DNA from: Marsupella aquatica
Lineage: Eukaryota; Marchantiophyta
Assembly: GCA_973895155.1 (NCBI GenBank)
Contig: OZ316895.1
Coordinates: 8,246,001-8,310,000, forward strand
DNA: 64,000 nucleotides
Reading direction: 5' to 3'
Shown here: positions 45,753 through 57,475 of the stretch, in pieces
Numbering within the stretch: position 1 is the first letter of the stretch
Layout: each line of letters opens with the position of its first letter
Made by a program: the position numbers and the translations under genes
The notes under the pieces: model-generated
Told to the model about the DNA's origin: nothing
The model's database searches: none
The model's input: only the letters and a program-made list of their open reading frames with translations

Positions 45753-48700
45753 TTACGACAAAGCATATGCCATCCGAGATGCCAGAGTAGGGCCAACAAC
45801 TTGTAAATACCTGTTCAAATTGTGCACAAGTGTGTCCAAATGCCACTGTGGCACTAGCGCAAGCTCTTGCAATTGCTGGAAGATGACAGCCCCAAAATAG
45901 ATTTAATGTCAGACTTCGTCCAAACTACACATTGACATTGGAAGGGCAATAATTGAAGCACAAGCAAGCAAAAACCTGCCAATTCGCACCCAGAAGCGTA
46001 TGTGCCACCTCTACTGCTTGGCTAAACATCGCCTCCAGAAACGTGGGCCATAAGTACTATAAAGCAAGAGGTGGAAATTGTGACAATCAACATGACACCG
46101 TTGAAGGATCTAGGTAGCAAGGACAACAAAAAATTCTAAAAATTTCTCATTGGTGAAGCTTAATCTGAGCTGCCACAGTCGAACTCCTTGAAATCTTACA
46201 ACGTAGCAACGGAGACTTTGAAGAACAGAGGACTGTAAGCGGGTAGGGACGAAAACGCACCTTGAATGATATACAACCTCCATTGACACAAAGTTGGATG
46301 CTACCCAAAGCTTCTGTCGAATTAGTACTTCGTATAACGCTTTTCTTGAGTAGCGAATCCAAGGATGTCTCCACCTTCTCCTGATCTTCAAATTGGGAAA
46401 AATCAGCATCAATTTCCATGTCACTTTCTTCATCCTCAGAATCAGATGCAGCACTCGCACTAATCCCTTGCTCACTTGCAATCCTTGGAGTTGAAGATTC
46501 AGCAGAAGTGGACTGAAGGTGAGCGATGTCTGATAGGCAGACATATGGTTGCTTCTCCAACAAGGGGACAGCAACCTCGTACGGCACCCAACTGCAACAA
46601 CATTCCTGATTAGTCCCCATGCCTAATGGAATGGACTTCCTTAATTGGAGGATCATTTTTTCTGATTATGCCTCAACCTGAAGACTGTGATGCGAAGACC
46701 CAGTCATAATCTCAACATTCCTCAGTCTGTCCAACAGAACCAGCAATCGTAGAATCAAGACTAAACTAGATTTACGACCAACAAGTTCAGATCATATCCA
46801 TGCGGTAAGCACTTGAATTTCTTGTCAGAAGCTTTATGCCAAGTCACGCATGCATGTCTTCTCCCGCGTGGGTAATCTAGCATGTACCATTATACTAAAA
46901 ACGTGACCAGCAGGGATAAGAAATATATGGGCCCCAAGGTCGCCAACTTTTATTTTGTAAAAACCTCGTCAATACCTTTGTCTCCTGACTATCAAATCAT
47001 GACGACGAGCAATACAAGTTTGAAAAGGGTGTTGGAAAAAACAAACAAAAGACTAGAAATGTACAGATCGCTTTAGCGAGCTCTGGGAGGGCTCAGGTGA
47101 GTTAGCGCAGTGGTTCAAACAAGAAGGAAATTTCGAAAATTACCTGAAACGCTCTGGACAGAGCAACTCTGATGGATAGTAAGCTGCCTTGTACCTCATC
47201 TTTGGACAAGAATGAATATAAAACCCAAGATAGTAATACTCCAATGATGAACAGACTTTCTGTGCCTCTTGTACCCACTTTATCTCTTGCAACGCAGAAT
47301 ATTTCCCTAAGGCCAAGAATGCGAAGTCTGGATCCCAAAACAGATACTTGCTGGAGAGACAGTGGGGCAAAATATCTATTACACCGACAGCTACTAGTTT
47401 TCCATCTATCAAGTACTGCTGATGGAATGAGCCAAATCCACATGAAGGTGTAGTTCCATCGTTCTTTGGCGGTACAAATATGAGTGGAGTGTCCACAAGA
47501 AATCTCCGATACGAGCCCTCCTTGACATCTTCTGGGCGATCATTGTGAACTCTTACTTGATACTTTTTGTAGAGTGCGAATTCCTCTGCATCAAAAGACG
47601 ACCTTTTCATTCTTACTTCCAATGTGCCAACGATAGCAGCAGATTCCGTGCCGCATTGCTCTAAACTTGAAGGCTGCTTTTTACGTTCTTCACAGACTTT
47701 TTTCTTCTCTCCTCGTCCAAGAAATCTACCACTCTCTTTAGCGGGAGGACCTACGCTGGATATCTCTTTCGCTGGCAGAACAAAGTTAAGATGACCTTTG
47801 CATGCCCTCACAGTAAAACTATTTGTAACATTCAACTCTGACATCTTTCCAACCAACATTTCAGCAATTTCCTCAGGTTTCATCTCCGAGACGACCTCTT
47901 TCTGCTCCTTCATGTTCTCATCTCCTTGACTTTCAATCCTAGCCCTCCGTTTTAGAAGCGCCATGACTGCAAATGAAATGCTACTTGTATAGTCAACTTC
48001 ACCCTCTGTATTCTTAAGCTTTCCTTTCACTTTTTGAGGAACCCGCTTGACGGAGACTGCTGGGAGATCCATGAGACGCAGTGAACCAAGCTCAACGCAC
48101 TCTTTAAGGGCGGCTTCTGTTGCAGCTTTCAATCTGCCTATTATTTCGTCTTCTGTTACAGCTACATCTTGCTTGCCACTTGTTTCTACATCAATAGGCA
48201 ATGATTCACTATTGGATGCATTCCTGTTTGATCCTGATGCTAGATGGTTATCAGTTGGGAATCCCTTTCCCCGCTCAGAAGAGTCATCCTTTTCCTCTCG
48301 GAGCTCACCAACGGTTTGAAGTCCATCAAATTTCCTTTCCAAGTATCTGATATCCATTTGAAATTCACACATCATGACAATGATCAGTGCCGCTTGTTCA
48401 GCAAGCTATATGACACTAACTACAAAAGTTAGTAATTCAACTGCAAGCTATAGCTTCGAAACATACCTTTGCAAACGCCTTACTACTCGCATCTGATCTT
48501 TTGTTGCAACGAAGGACTCCGCTTTGAGGCGAATTGTATACGGCGGGCAGCAAGTCCTCTTCATGTGTGGTTTGTAGAGGAACATACCGGAACGGCGCCA
48601 TCCTCTGTCAAGTAATTCTGCGTCAACACAAGCTGACTAAGCTTGGAGCTAGCATCGACATCACCTATACCACTTTAAATGTATGACTCGAACTTTGAGA

Positions 48701-50514
48701 ACTCGCAAAACATATCACGTTCATAAATCGGCAGTCTGTAGAAATCTTTCGTCCAACTTTTTTCGAATTCAAGTAATCGCAACATATCTCTGATCCGTCA
48801 ATCCTCCTAGAGCGAACATATCAGATTCTAGTATAGCATGAACTTGACTTTGAAATAGTTGCTCATCTGTTTACTGGAGAGGTGCTATACCTTGGTAATC
48901 CTGCACAGTGAGACCGTATGCCCATAAGCCTGCGGAGCAATTGCGGGTTCAGTACAAAATATCACTGTTCGCTGAAATCCAATTCAAAGAAATGATAAGG
49001 AATTTCCAGAACTCATTCCTCGCTTCGAACATGTTCGCCCTCTTTCTAATTCTTGCCAGCTGATGCGGGTACACCTTAACCCTCTGAAACAAGTTCGACT
49101 TCTAGATTCATCACGAGTTCTATTTCCTTCCAACCAAAGCTAAGTGATCATAATTTGCAACACTCTACATTAAATTCATTTATTAATCCAATAGTAGTAA
49201 CACTACAGTATCTGTGTCATGTGATCAGTTGACCAGGATGAATTATATTGGTTCAGATTGAGCCGGGGACTGAGACATGGAGTTATATTCCTTGATCCGA
49301 TATGTTCCGTAATCAGTGATTTTCAAGAAGTGGACAACGTAAAGCTCATAAACATAAAGATGCTAGGGCAGACCATGTCTCCACCCGAATCAGAATTTTG
49401 TGGGTGAGCTCTCAAGCTATCTAGAGCAGGGAAACTCTCTTGCAAGGGCTGCCCCATTTATTCCATTTACTTTACAGTCGACTTATTCCTTCTCTCTACC
49501 TTCGGCTTGAGCAGAGTCAGTTGACACTACCAAGTTTTAGACAATTTCGGGCAACCCCTCCTAGGCAGGTACATTTCCTGACCCAAGTCGATGCCTAACT
49601 TGGTTTGTGTGGCTCCGCCCGATCCAGTGCTGGCGTCCCGCTCGTATGGAGTATCCCTCTGACTGTCAAATAGGTCCCAATTGCAAGAGAATGCTTCCAT
49701 TGAAGCCAACATTTTTGGATTTATGCATTCCTCCGCTTCACTAACCTAGATTTTGGGATCATAAAACTCAACCGGGGTTTGCTATAAGATTAGCAAGGGT
49801 TGGTGAGGTAGCAAGAAACGCGACTACATTCGCATTTCCGCTCAGCACAGTCTTCAGCAGTACCACAACAACAATCTTGCACGTTCGAGCGCAAATTCCG
49901 AGATAAATGAGACACCCATAATCTACCCTCAGACAATTGGGACCATTTGATGACAACTAATTCTTGCTAAGCAGTGAACGAAGTAGCATAGGTCCGATTC
50001 AGGAACCTCGAAATTCACGACTGATGCCATACCAGAGAGCAATCCCATATAGATCAAGTGGATCTTCGGGTAAGAAACCACAAACAGGATCTCAAACTTT
50101 CCTGTGAAATGCCCCCTCACAAAACCCCGCATGCAGATCGAGTCTTCTCACCAAGAATCGAACCATCACTCCTGCTCATCAATCAGAATATTCACACGCG
50201 CACCCACTTATGGAACGCCAAGGTGCTTACCTCACACTGATGCCGGCATTGCATTGACCATCCTGACATAGACAACAAATCTAGGTCACTCAGCACGATG
50301 TACCTTGCGCAACACTACTCCGCGAGGCCGCTTTGCAATATCCGCAGGTGCTGCTGTAGACACCCTGATCTTCCACAACGCTCCTCGTTCGCGGCTGCTG
50401 CTCGCGAGTCGACGAACTCCTCCCCGCCCCACCCCCACTGCTACTAGCCTCCGTGGCAGTCGTCGTCGTTGTGGTGCCGCTGCTACTCTTCTCTCCCGAA
50501 CCTGTCCCCCCCAT
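45753..50514 (-). CDS. ATE1: Arginyl-tRNA-protein transferase
   Basis: Six exons: 50304-50514, 48891-48929, 48467-48617, 47144-48346, 46261-46591 and 45753-45875, giving 685 residues with consistent phases. The enzyme adds arginine from Arg-tRNA to acidic N-termini, marking proteins for the Arg/N-degron pathway. The N-terminal ATE domain has CGYC (C57, C60), then GLWAYGLTVQDYQELLDRGW across three exons, and TCCP (C106, C107); these four cysteines bind an Fe-S cluster or metal in known ATE1. The C-terminal domain begins FALYKKYQVRVHNDRPEDV (about 390) and includes GFGSFHQQYLIDGKLVAVGV and YYLGFYIHSCPKMRYKA (505-521). An acidic stretch (SDSEDEESDMEIDADF) lies in exon 5. The last exon ends RYLQVVGPTLASRMAYALS. 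A second in-frame Met at 50559 would add 15 residues; the 50514 start fits the family better. Confidence 0.95.
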
Positions 50515-52700
50515 GATCTCTACCACCGGACCCTTTCTCTCGAGAGGTAAATGGATCAATCAAACCAAGCAATCAATTCACCGATCAACCGAACAATCGA
50601 TCGATCCTCTCGGAAATTCTAACAATCCACACCACTCCGTCCCATGGCAGCGTCGAGGTCGAATAACAGAGCGCCCAAACAGAGGCCCCACGGCCACAAC
50701 CTCAATCTCCGTTCGCGTGCAATTCAATTAATGCCTCATCATCGCCGTAATGTCCTTCGCAATTTCATAGCCTCAAACTCAGTTCGTAGGCAATTCAATT
50801 CAATTCAATGCCTCATAATAAGAGAAACGTCCTTCGCAACTTCATCGCCTCAAGCTCTCACCCCTGGTGATCCATTTGCCTCTCTGTTTCTCGGTTTCTG
50901 TCTCTCTGTCTCTCGTCTACGGCAGCGACCTTCATGGATGGCTATCAGAATGAACTACTATGTACAGAGCAATTCGATCGATGGCACCGGTAAGCGCTCA
51001 GCCAATCTTTTCGAGCTATTTACAAGGAGAGTGACTTTCGTTGCAAGACAAATTGAGAAAGCGTGATGTCTGCCTGCATCTCTACTACCGTAGTGCCATC
51101 CACGTGTGCACACTAAATAAAAGATTATTTTAAGTTTAGGCTCGACTAACAGCATAATATATGTCACAGTGCCAAGGGCAGAAAAGGTCGAACCTGGAGA
51201 GAGGATCCCAAAGTCAAAGTAACCCAATAAGTTAAAATAGCTATGTCTTAGAACGAACAAGCTATATAACCCAACGAAGAGGAGGAAAAGAGGGGAAAGG
51301 AAAATTTGTGTTCGTGTGAAAGCTGAAGCTTGAAAGAATTTTGGCATGTCATTTTAACAATAATCTGAGCATCCTGATGTAAACACTGATTGTTCACAGT
51401 ATACATTTTTTTTTCGTAAATTGATAACTTAATGGCAGGAAAAAACTATTCTGGCCCTGAGTTGTTTTCCGGAACTGGAAGCCTGGATGGACACAGGATT
51501 TTGTTGCCACTACCCGGATGGACACAACCTCATGACACTGTAAGAACAATCACCAATTACACCCAAAAATGGATTACTGTCTCTCATTAACGGAAGGCAA
51601 CCCTGCTTTAGACACTAAGTTGGGTTAGACGGTCACCACTTTCCTTCCATCGCCCAACAAGCGTGCTGCAATAAGGCTTGAGGCGGGGCTTGAGGTGACA
51701 ACTTACTGTTGGCTACGAGAAGCACGACAAGAGATTTAGAAGCACAAAAAGAGATTAAGAAGCACCAAGAGAGATGGAGTCTGCTACGAGCTAGAAGCAC
51801 CATCAGAGGATTGAGTCGGCTATTGTATATTGAGAGCTCAGGGTAACCATAGCTCTTATACAGGTAGTTGTGGTTTAAGTGTAACTATTGATATTCTCTT
51901 ACCAGAGCATTATGGGCAATAATAGCCTCTCAAAACTAGAGTTGAAACTCTTGTTTTGGGGGGCATTATATCCCACAATGCCCTGTAAATAGGACCCTCA
52001 AGATCTATGAGCACATCACATAACTATCTTAGGCAGTTTGAGTCAAAGTCTCCAACTCTAACCCAACACCCACTTTGGGTATCAAAAAAGATAGTCGGAC
52101 CAAAACCAGTCTGAGTAAGAAGATTTGAGTTTCACAAGGTGCCGTGCAAGGAATTTTCCAACTGATAATGCATATTGGCTGTGTTCATTATAAAAATTAA
52201 AACTTTTGCTTATTGGGGATATTATGCTGTGTGAATCCCAGGTGGCCATTGTACATACCTTCCATGCACCCCCTCATAAAAAAAATCCTACCGTCCAAAA
52301 GACCACTTCCCTCCCTTACTTGTCACCCTCCCTTCCTAGTACCTCCCAACCAAAACAAAGAAGAGACAAGTAGTAGACCCATTGGGGAAAGTTTATGGCT
52401 AATACACCTCCAAACTTTCAAATAGACCCAGCCCTCACATACTCTTTAGCTTTCTCAACAGGCCCCTATGTATTGTACAACCTGTGTTGTTTGGTGGTAG
52501 ATCAAGTTAGCTTAAAATTTCCAAGTTTTGGAAGCTTTCTTTGAAATAGAGTGTTACTGTATTCGATCAGTTTAGGTAGAATTTGTGCAACAGTGTTCCT
52601 GGCACAGGAGAGGTTTGAACTCAAGACTTGGATAGTTATATCACAGAGCTAGAAGCAAAAGGAGCTCAACTGGGAGACCCGCCCTCAAAGGCAACAGTCT
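50515..52700. other. ATE1 upstream region and gene-free interval
   Basis: The first few hundred bases should hold the ATE1 promoter. A short AGAAGCAC(C/A)A(A/C)(A/G)AGAGAT repeat occurs at 51716-51800. No gene seen. Confidence 0.5.
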
Positions 52701-52910
52701 AAATTAAAGGGAGAAACAAGGAAAAAAAATCCTAGGAAGACTTGCTAGCCACACATAGTTGTTACTAACTTGGTTGCTAACCAACAAGTGGGAAACTTCA
52801 AACACATCAATTGGGCTTAAAGGGAATATACACATACTTTATATAGAAAAAAGCCAAATAGAGTACAAAAGAATAAACAAGAGAGGTCCCAAGTGGACAA
52901 AACCAAACGC

Positions 52911-53004
52911 AAAAGAAGTGAGCAAAAGGAAACCCTAAAGACCAAGAAAGAGGAACTAAAAGAAGTGAGCAAAAGGAAACCCCTAAAAACCAAGAAAGAG
53001 TAAC
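52911..53004. repeat. Tandem duplication, 47-bp period, in the 3' UTR of the non-LTR element
   Basis: AAAAGAAGTGAGCAAAAGGA at 52911 recurs at 52958; both units run on through ACCAAGAAAGAG. Confidence 0.88.
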
Positions 53005-53061
53005 TAAAACTACCGCAAATGGACCGAGGTCCTCATCATACCTAGCAAATGTGGCTACAAG

Positions 53062-54768
53062 CTAGTGGTCTACATCAAGTGTCGAAACTAGATCGGCAAG
53101 TGGGACAGGAATGTCCTCTAGGGGGGCTAGCCGCTGCGGAGTCACACTAGCACCCACTGTCAGAGATCGACGATAGACGGCCCGAGCTTGAGCACGCTGT
53201 AAGGTGACTGAAATGCGTTGGCGAAAGTGCGTGGTCAAAACAGATAGCGGGGGCCCGGTGGGACCCATCCGGCCGTGAACATCCCGAGCAGCTTGGCGAA
53301 GAAGCCCGTCAAACTGATGATGAAGACGCCCAAATATCTCAAGAGCAAGGGGCAGGAAGCTATCAGATGAAGCTCGTGCAGCATATTTGGCCTCCTTCGT
53401 TTGTGCTGCTCGTGATGCTGCTGCCCCTGCCGTTGTTGCCGCTGTCCCAATGATGTCTTGGCGCAATGGGTTTGCCACCACTACATCTGCCAAAGTACGG
53501 TGACCGTCACGGACCATGGTAAGATCCACCCGTAACCGCTGTGATGGAGGACCAGGTAACTCGAGCACCACCTCCCGCCGCGCGCAGACCAAAGAGCCAG
53601 AGAGAACCTGAGCAGTCGCATCTCTCACAGCGTCGTGAACAAAAATGGTTTCGCCGCCCAAACTGCATCGAAGAAGATGGACACCTGTGGCATCACAAGG
53701 CTTCCCACAAGTGCAAGTAGGAGGTAAACCAGCAAGAAGTGGGTGGGGCAAGCCCATACGAAGACGCATGGCTGTCGCAAACTCCGCTGAAGACATCCGC
53801 AGGTGAGGAATGACTGGATTGGCCTGAAGCCAGCCTCCTGCGCCCTTCCCTCCGGAAGAAAGAATCCGAGCTCGGTCCGTGTCAGGTGCCTCGGTGAGGA
53901 TGCTGGAGAGGGTGAAAGCGTGCATACGCCCAGCAAGGTCTGCCTGAAGACGGACGGGGTCCAAGGATAAAAACTCCTGGAATGAAGGTAACGCAGCTCG
54001 AACAGGATCGGGTAATGATGACCGAGCCGTGCGCAAATGAACCTGAAATGGGAGGGAACCCTCCTCGACCTCCATGAGAGATGAAAGTAAAAAAGGTCGA
54101 TCCTCAGTAAGGAAACGATCTGCCAACAATGAGAAGGCGGCCGCCCACGCGCCCAAGAAGGCCAAAGGTGCAAGGCGCTCAGTGGAAGTAAGCCCAAAAC
54201 CACCATGAGAAATAGGAAGACTGAGCTGTCGATGAAGCCACGGAGATGAGAGTAAAGTACCTGGCCCTAAAAGAGAGGCCAAAGTCTCACGAATGGAGAC
54301 ATCAAACGCTCGGAGGTGTAGAGAAAGATCCTCGGTAGGGGGATGTGTCCGAGCCAAATAGGACGCACGAGGGTGGATGCATCTCAATAACAACCCAAAT
54401 GCTGCCTGAGAGTCTGCTAACTTAGGGAGCATAGGAGTAGGGGCTAAGGCAGCCTGGAGAGCGTCAGCAATGAAAGATGAGCAAAAGGAGGCGGTACCGA
54501 CTGGGGAGCCAAGGACCCGAAGACCGTCGGCAGGACGTAAGAACCCAGGGGGAAGCGCAAGATCAGAGGGTAACCCAGCTGGACTCCATGCACGACTCTT
54601 CACCGGCTGTACTCGTAAACCGAGGCCCAACAAATGGGTGGAAAGGGTGGCGAGGGCAGAAGTAACAGCAAAAGGTGGACCAATGATGTGGGTGGAAAGG
54701 GTGGCGAGGGCAGAAGTAACAGCAAAAGGTGGACCAATGATGTGGGTGTCATTAAAGGCTTTTGGGCT
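53062..54768 (-). mobile_element. 5'-truncated non-LTR retrotransposon with restriction-like endonuclease domain
   Basis: An open minus-strand frame of 569 codons runs from just after a TAG (54769-54771) to the stop at 53062; the first Met is at 54633. It begins inside the reverse transcriptase at the catalytic box, here AFNDTHIIGPP (N at 54751-54753). It continues as thumb (LGLGLRVQPVKSRAWSPAGL, DGLRVLGSPVGTASF). A CCHC finger follows (CTCG at 307-310, H319, C323, numbered from the first Met). A PD-(D/E)xK-like region comes next (E358, RVD370, ADVVVANP at 382-389). This order is typical of non-LTR elements with a restriction-like endonuclease, such as the R2/NeSL/Utopia side of the tree. Base composition is clearly more GC-rich than the flanks. 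No target duplication found. Confidence 0.8.
54636..54743. repeat. 54-bp tandem duplication inside the RT frame
   Basis: Units 54636-54689 and 54690-54743 are near-identical. On the minus strand they repeat 18 residues in frame (THIIGPPFAVTSALATLS), directly after the catalytic box. Confidence 0.93.
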
Positions 54769-54771
54769 CTA

Positions 54772-56265
54772 ACTTTGGTCTTTCTGGATTTTTCCCTTGT
54801 TCCGCCCCCCCTCCCTTAAATTGGTTTTTAGCCTTCAGGATCCTGTCCCCCGGGATGAGGCTTCTTGCTCTTTTGACAGTTACTCATGGCCTTTGGTGCA
54901 CTCTACCATCTGTTACATTTTTGTTTGCCACAGCTATATTGTAAAATGAATGCCACATTGTCAGTTTACACTCGTGTTTAAACAGACTCAAAATCATATG
55001 CTGAACAAGGATTTGATCCAGCCTTTCAAGGGTGGACTCCACCATTCAATAATGCACATATATTACTGTAGCTTCGAAAGTTAGAGGAGAGGTACATGCA
55101 ATCTACCCCTGTCTGACATGTAGTTTAATTTGACAGGATGGAATGCATGCTGATTGAAATGGTTGTTTGACTCTCTTTTTTGCCTTGAAACCAAAGGAGA
55201 CCCATCAAACATAGGATAAACTATCTATTCCAGAGCATGCACCTCTATAGGGTGGTCACAAGGGGGTCATATTCAAGACCCATCAAGCAGGATAAACTAT
55301 CTATTCCGGAGCATAGGATGGAATGTTTGAGATGTCCTAAAGTTCCTAGCTTTTCTCAGTATGTGGCTTGAACTTCATAGATCACACCAAACAATTTTCA
55401 GCTTAAAAGGAGTCCATCAAAATATTAAGTTGTATAAAAATTAACATTGTGCCATGAGTCAAGCAGTAGCACCTAATTGAATGAGAGTGCTATATGGTGA
55501 ATCCATCTTCCAGTATTTTGTCTTATTCAAATTTCTTTTCTTGTGTATTTTAATTCAATGTGTCTTACCAAGGTGCATCCCTTGTATACTTTAGATTTTG
55601 AATTTAATCTGGCACCCCTCTAAATTTTTCAATCTTTGATATACTTTTGATCATCCACCCTTTAACAAAGCTCATGGAAGTTCTAGCCCTTAGTGAAGAA
55701 GAAATGATCTAATTAAAGTGCACTCCTCATGTCTTTAAGTTCTACTCATGGTTTTGTGTCCTAAATTTATGGTTTTAATTCATTTGAGTGTCATTACCTA
55801 AGATAAGTACATAAGTATCTTTACTGGTGTATAGTATGTGCAGAACCCAATACCATAGACTTAAATTTTTCCTGTTCATTATTGCTTTTCTTTACATGTG
55901 TACTTTTATTCTTGTACCTTATGTGCACAACTTTTCAATGTCACTCTTCCTAATCCATGTCCTATTTATATTTGCCACAAAAAAACAGATCACCTGTATT
56001 TCACTAAAAAACTTAAACTTTTTGCTAGAGGACAAAATAACTTTTCATGTTCCAGGATGAGTATGCTATATATGGAGAAGGACACAACATTGACTGTGTT
56101 CAAAAAGTGTCATGTTACCGCATTACAAGAACCTTCATCGGTTCACCCGTCGGTAGGGCCTGATTCAGTCTAAAATCAATCTTTGGTGTCCATCAAGTCT
56201 AGAAGATGCATGAGAGGAAGGTGAACTATTTCTTTGCTTCTTTGCCTCATCTTAGCATTTATGTG
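54772..56265. other. Gene-free interval
   Basis: 54772-54950 is T/C-rich and looks like another LINE 3' end (GGCCTTTGGTGCACTCTACC, then a T-rich end), but this is weak. A partial duplication (GATAAACTATCTATTCC(A/G)GAGCAT) occurs at 55215-55239 and 55290-55314. Confidence 0.45.
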
Positions 56266-56580
56266 CAATGCATGAACATTGTTACACCAATAATCACCTT
56301 CGAATTTATGTGCAACGGTGAGCATTGTTACACCAATAACTATCATCCACCTCACGGGCATTGGACTAGTTAGTGAAATGCACCAATGACAATCAACAAG
56401 CAGTAAACATGAGCATTGCTCCACCAATGACAATTGTGCAACTCATTGGACTAGGTAGTGAAATGCACCAATGACTATTGTGAAACTCATTCGACTAGGT
56501 AGTGAAATGCATCAATGACAATGGAGCAGCTAATAGTGCAATTCACTGGCATTACACTTTTCAGTGAAATGAACTCTGTT
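56266..56580. repeat. Degenerate minisatellite, about 46-bp period
   Basis: Repeated words AACTCATT(G/C)GACTAGGTAG and TGAAATGCA(C/T)CAATGAC alternate at least four times, with more diverged GAGCATTG(T/C)T(A/C)CACCAAT units before them. Confidence 0.8.
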
Positions 56581-57475
56581 GCTAGTAGCTGCCTATAATG
56601 TAGCTGAGTCTCGCGATTCCAATCTGAGCTGAGGAAAAGCAATTCCAATGCAGTTTCATTGCTCTACAATTCTTTTGTTGTAGTGGAGGGCAGAGAGGAT
56701 CCACTGTACACCTGATAGACCGATGAAACTTCCATCATCACAAGCATAACCAGTTGGTTTAGCTATCGTTCAATCTCAGAACCAGGTGATCGATATCCGC
56801 GTGACTATGGTACGTGCCCAGCTCACCTCCACGGATTCAAACTACCTCTAGCTTTGAAACAAGCGTCGTCCGTGTGAAGGTTGTCAAACAGTTCGAACTA
56901 ATTTACAGTCTTCAGCAGTCAGTCCGAGCCACAGAAATTTCTTATTTGATGTTCCAATGCTTACAAATGAAAGCAGTCACGAAGCTATGTGTACTCATGA
57001 GTAGGGATTGTGACCAGGGACTTGCTCTCTTGCAGCATGAATGTTTTTGTTGGAGTTCCTAACATTATTTTGTAACGTTTCTGTGCCATAAGAAGCCCAC
57101 ATCGTGAGCGACAGAATGGTAAGCATAGTAGGCACTGCGTACGCTACTATGGGATGTGAGGGAATCAAATCAGTAACAATTTAATCGTAGAAAAAAATTG
57201 TTATTGGTTATGTTTTTTGTGCTTTCACAAGTACGCAGATCATGGGGTGACAAATGGATTCTGATAATTATGCAATTTCATTGCATTGAGCAGACTACCT
57301 TACCAGTAAGCTGATAAATCGAGGATCGTCACGCTTCACATGGACTCAACGGACTAAATCGGTGATGCCCAGAGCTGGATTGAGATGAAGTGAAACGAGT
57401 TCTGGAGAATTGAGGATATTTTCAGGGGCAACAATTGATCGAAGGGGACTAGGGGAAGCTATCAATTAACCAATC
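56581..57475. other. Upstream region of the oxidase gene
   Basis: Expected promoter and 5' leader of the plus-strand gene at 57476. No other gene seen. Confidence 0.5.

Noticed and set aside
47085-47110. tRNA-like D-arm sequence (TTAGCGCAGTGGTTCAAAC)
   Set aside because: No acceptor stem or anticodon arm could be folded around it.
47172-47453. Plus-strand frame across ATE1 exon 4
   Set aside because: Antisense shadow of conserved ATE1 coding sequence.
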